From contig DASWWC010000069.1 in the NCBI GenBank assembly GCA_036401055.1, forward strand, positions 1 through 5,806: DNA of 5,806 nucleotides. Direction: 5' to 3'. Below the pieces are notes generated by a model, which made no database searches, was not told where the DNA came from, and worked only from the letters and a program-made list of their open reading frames with translations. Numbering within the stretch: the first letter of the stretch is position 1; each line of letters opens with the position of its first letter. This DNA is from Pelomonas sp036401055 (GTDB taxonomy: Bacteria; Pseudomonadota; Gammaproteobacteria; Burkholderiales; Burkholderiaceae_C). Both the position numbers and the translations under genes were made by a program. This document shows positions 4,537-5,806 of this stretch, one piece after another.

Positions 4537-5806
4537 ATGCGCCGTTTTGTCCTGATCGTCGTCGCCGCTGCGACCGCGGCCGTCGTCATCACGCAGGCGG
4601 AGGCCGCCGAGCTGCCCGCCTTCCCGCGCGCCGGCCTGGTGGTGCAGGACGCGCCGCTGCGCGGTGCACCGCGCGACACCGCGTCGCTGCAGGCCCAGAT
4701 GGGCCGCGGCGAGGCGCTGGAAATCCGCGGCGAGCGCGGTGACCACTGGCAGGTGTGGGACTACCGCCGCGAGCGCGGTGGCTGGCTGCGCAAGGGCCAG
4801 GTCTTGCTGGTGCCGCGCGGTGAGGGCGCGAGCGCGGAGCTGCTCGCCCAGCTGCGCCTGGCGCGCCAGCAATGGGGCACCGAAGGCCTGGGGCTGGGCC
4901 TGGCCGCGGCCTATGTGCAGGCGGCCACGCCGACCGAGATGGCCGGCCCCGGCGGCGCCGAGGCGCTGGACGCGATGGGCATGTTCGCCGAGCGCATGGC
5001 CGATCGCGCCTCGCTGCGCGACGCCCGGCCCACCGAGGGCCAGCTCGCCGCGCAGCTGGACGTGGCCGCGCGCTACGGCCTGAAGTTCGAGCAGTTCGAC
5101 GTGGAGGACGGCCGTGTGCAGGTCTGCTACGACGGCGAGGTGTTCCGCCGCCTGCTGGCCACGGCCGCCGCGCCGGAGCAGCGCGTGCGCGCGGCGCTGG
5201 CGCTGACGCGCCCCGACTGCCTGAACCCGCGCGCCACCGTGCGCGAGGCCGAGGCGCGCGACCAGTGGCGCCAGCAGGTGCTGGCCCAGGTGGACGGTGC
5301 GGCGCTGCCGGTGCACTGGAAGAACCGGCTGCTGATGCGCCGCGCATCGGTCAGCGCCAGCCTGGCGTTTGCGCAGGCCCGCCGCGGTGCGGGCGGCGAG
5401 GCCGCAGCGGCGCTGGTCGAGTTCGCCGGCATCGTGCCTGCCGAGCTGACCGAGGACGACCAGCCCGTCTACAACGATGCCGCCATGCGCGTGAACGCGG
5501 CGCGCTGGTTGGGCACGGCGTCCACGGCGCGCGATTTCGGCGCCGTGCAGCTGGCGCTGCAGCCCGGCGCCGACGGCGAGCGCTGCGTGGTGCTGAGCGA
5601 GGCCGGCAGGCCGCTAGCGCGCCGCTGCAGCTTCGGCCAGGTGGCGCTGGCTTCGGCGTCGCTGAACCGCGAGGGCCGAGCGCTCGCGCTGGCGGTGCAG
5701 CCGCTGGATGGCTGGCGCGAGCTGTGGCTGTTCATCAGGGAGCCGGGCAGGGCGGGCGGCTGGCGCGTGGAGGTCATGCCGCCGGCGCCGGCTCAGCCGG
5801 GCCTGG
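4537..5806 (+). CDS. Large secreted protein with N-terminal SH3-like domain (3' end beyond the window)
   Basis: The frame is open from the ATG at 4537 to the right edge, giving at least 423 residues with no stop. The ribosome binding site AGGAG (4523-4527) is embedded in the last codons of the SPFH gene, 9 bases before the start, and the intergenic gap is 6 bases, so this is the second gene of that operon. Residues 1-24 form a signal peptide (MRRFVLIVVAAATAAVVI, cleavage near AEA|A or EAA|E). Residues about 33-92 resemble a bacterial SH3 domain: LVVQDAPLR, a GEALEIRGERGDHWQVW strand pair, and GGWLRKGQV. The remainder is Ala/Arg/Leu-rich and probably largely helical up to about residue 320, then becomes beta-rich (ERCVVLSEAG..., GWRELWLFIREPG). 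I do not recognise this part. Cysteines are few (one in QVCYDGE, one in RPDCLNP, and a pair in ERCVVL...RRCSF). It is probably a periplasmic or envelope partner of the SPFH protein; the specific function is unknown. Confidence 0.85.
   Translation, partial: MRRFVLIVVAAATAAVVITQAEAAELPAFPRAGLVVQDAPLRGAPRDTASLQAQMGRGEALEIRGERGDHWQVWDYRRERGGWLRKGQVLLVPRGEGASAELLAQLRLARQQWGTEGLGLGLAAAYVQAATPTEMAGPGGAEALDAMGMFAERMADRASLRDARPTEGQLAAQLDVAARYGLKFEQFDVEDGRVQVCYDGEVFRRLLATAAAPEQRVRAALALTRPDCLNPRATVREAEARDQWRQQVLAQVDGAALPVHWKNRLLMRRASVSASLAFAQARRGAGGEAAAALVEFAGIVPAELTEDDQPVYNDAAMRVNAARWLGTASTARDFGAVQLALQPGADGERCVVLSEAGRPLARRCSFGQVALASASLNREGRALALAVQPLDGWRELWLFIREPGRAGGWRVEVMPPAPAQPGL

Noticed and set aside
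3721..5316. Long open frame on the minus strand (531 codons) opposite the SPFH and SH3-like genes
   Set aside because: Its translation is a low-complexity mix of Arg, Ala, His, Leu and Gln with no recognisable motif. It is the expected antisense shadow of GC-rich genes, and both opposite-strand genes show clear protein features.

Overview
The window is a GC-rich (visually about 70%) chromosomal segment. Codons end overwhelmingly in G or C, and the mix of protein families suggests a betaproteobacterium, perhaps a Burkholderiales member of the Rubrivivax/Roseateles type. That assignment is an inference from composition and gene content; there is no rRNA or marker gene to confirm it. Genes are packed tightly. 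I see no tRNA, rRNA, insertion sequence or CRISPR array.

Left part (1-1591, minus strand): a two-component signalling pair. An OmpR-type response regulator is followed 11 bases later by a membrane protein with one visible N-terminal transmembrane helix and a cysteine-containing extracytoplasmic domain. The membrane protein runs off the left edge of the window. It is most likely the partner sensor histidine kinase, although the kinase core lies outside the window.

A short divergent intergenic region (1592-1737) carries two perfect inverted repeats that are good candidates for operators or 5'-UTR hairpins.

Middle part (1738-3112, plus strand): small independent genes. First comes a 78-aa four-cysteine zinc-ribbon protein, then a 131-aa GFA/CENP-V-fold zinc protein. 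Next is a decayed piece of a cupin gene with no start of its own and no second half. Last is a 157-aa secreted protein of unknown function, with a strong ribosome binding site and somewhat less GC-biased codon use. This stretch looks like accessory or reshuffled DNA.

Right part (3113-5806, plus strand): after a terminator-like hairpin, a two-gene operon. The first gene encodes a membrane-anchored SPFH/prohibitin-like protein with a long coiled coil. The second starts 6 bases later, runs off the right edge, and encodes a large secreted protein whose N-terminus looks like an SH3-type domain. The tight coupling suggests that the two act together at the cell envelope. This pairing is the least explained system in the window.
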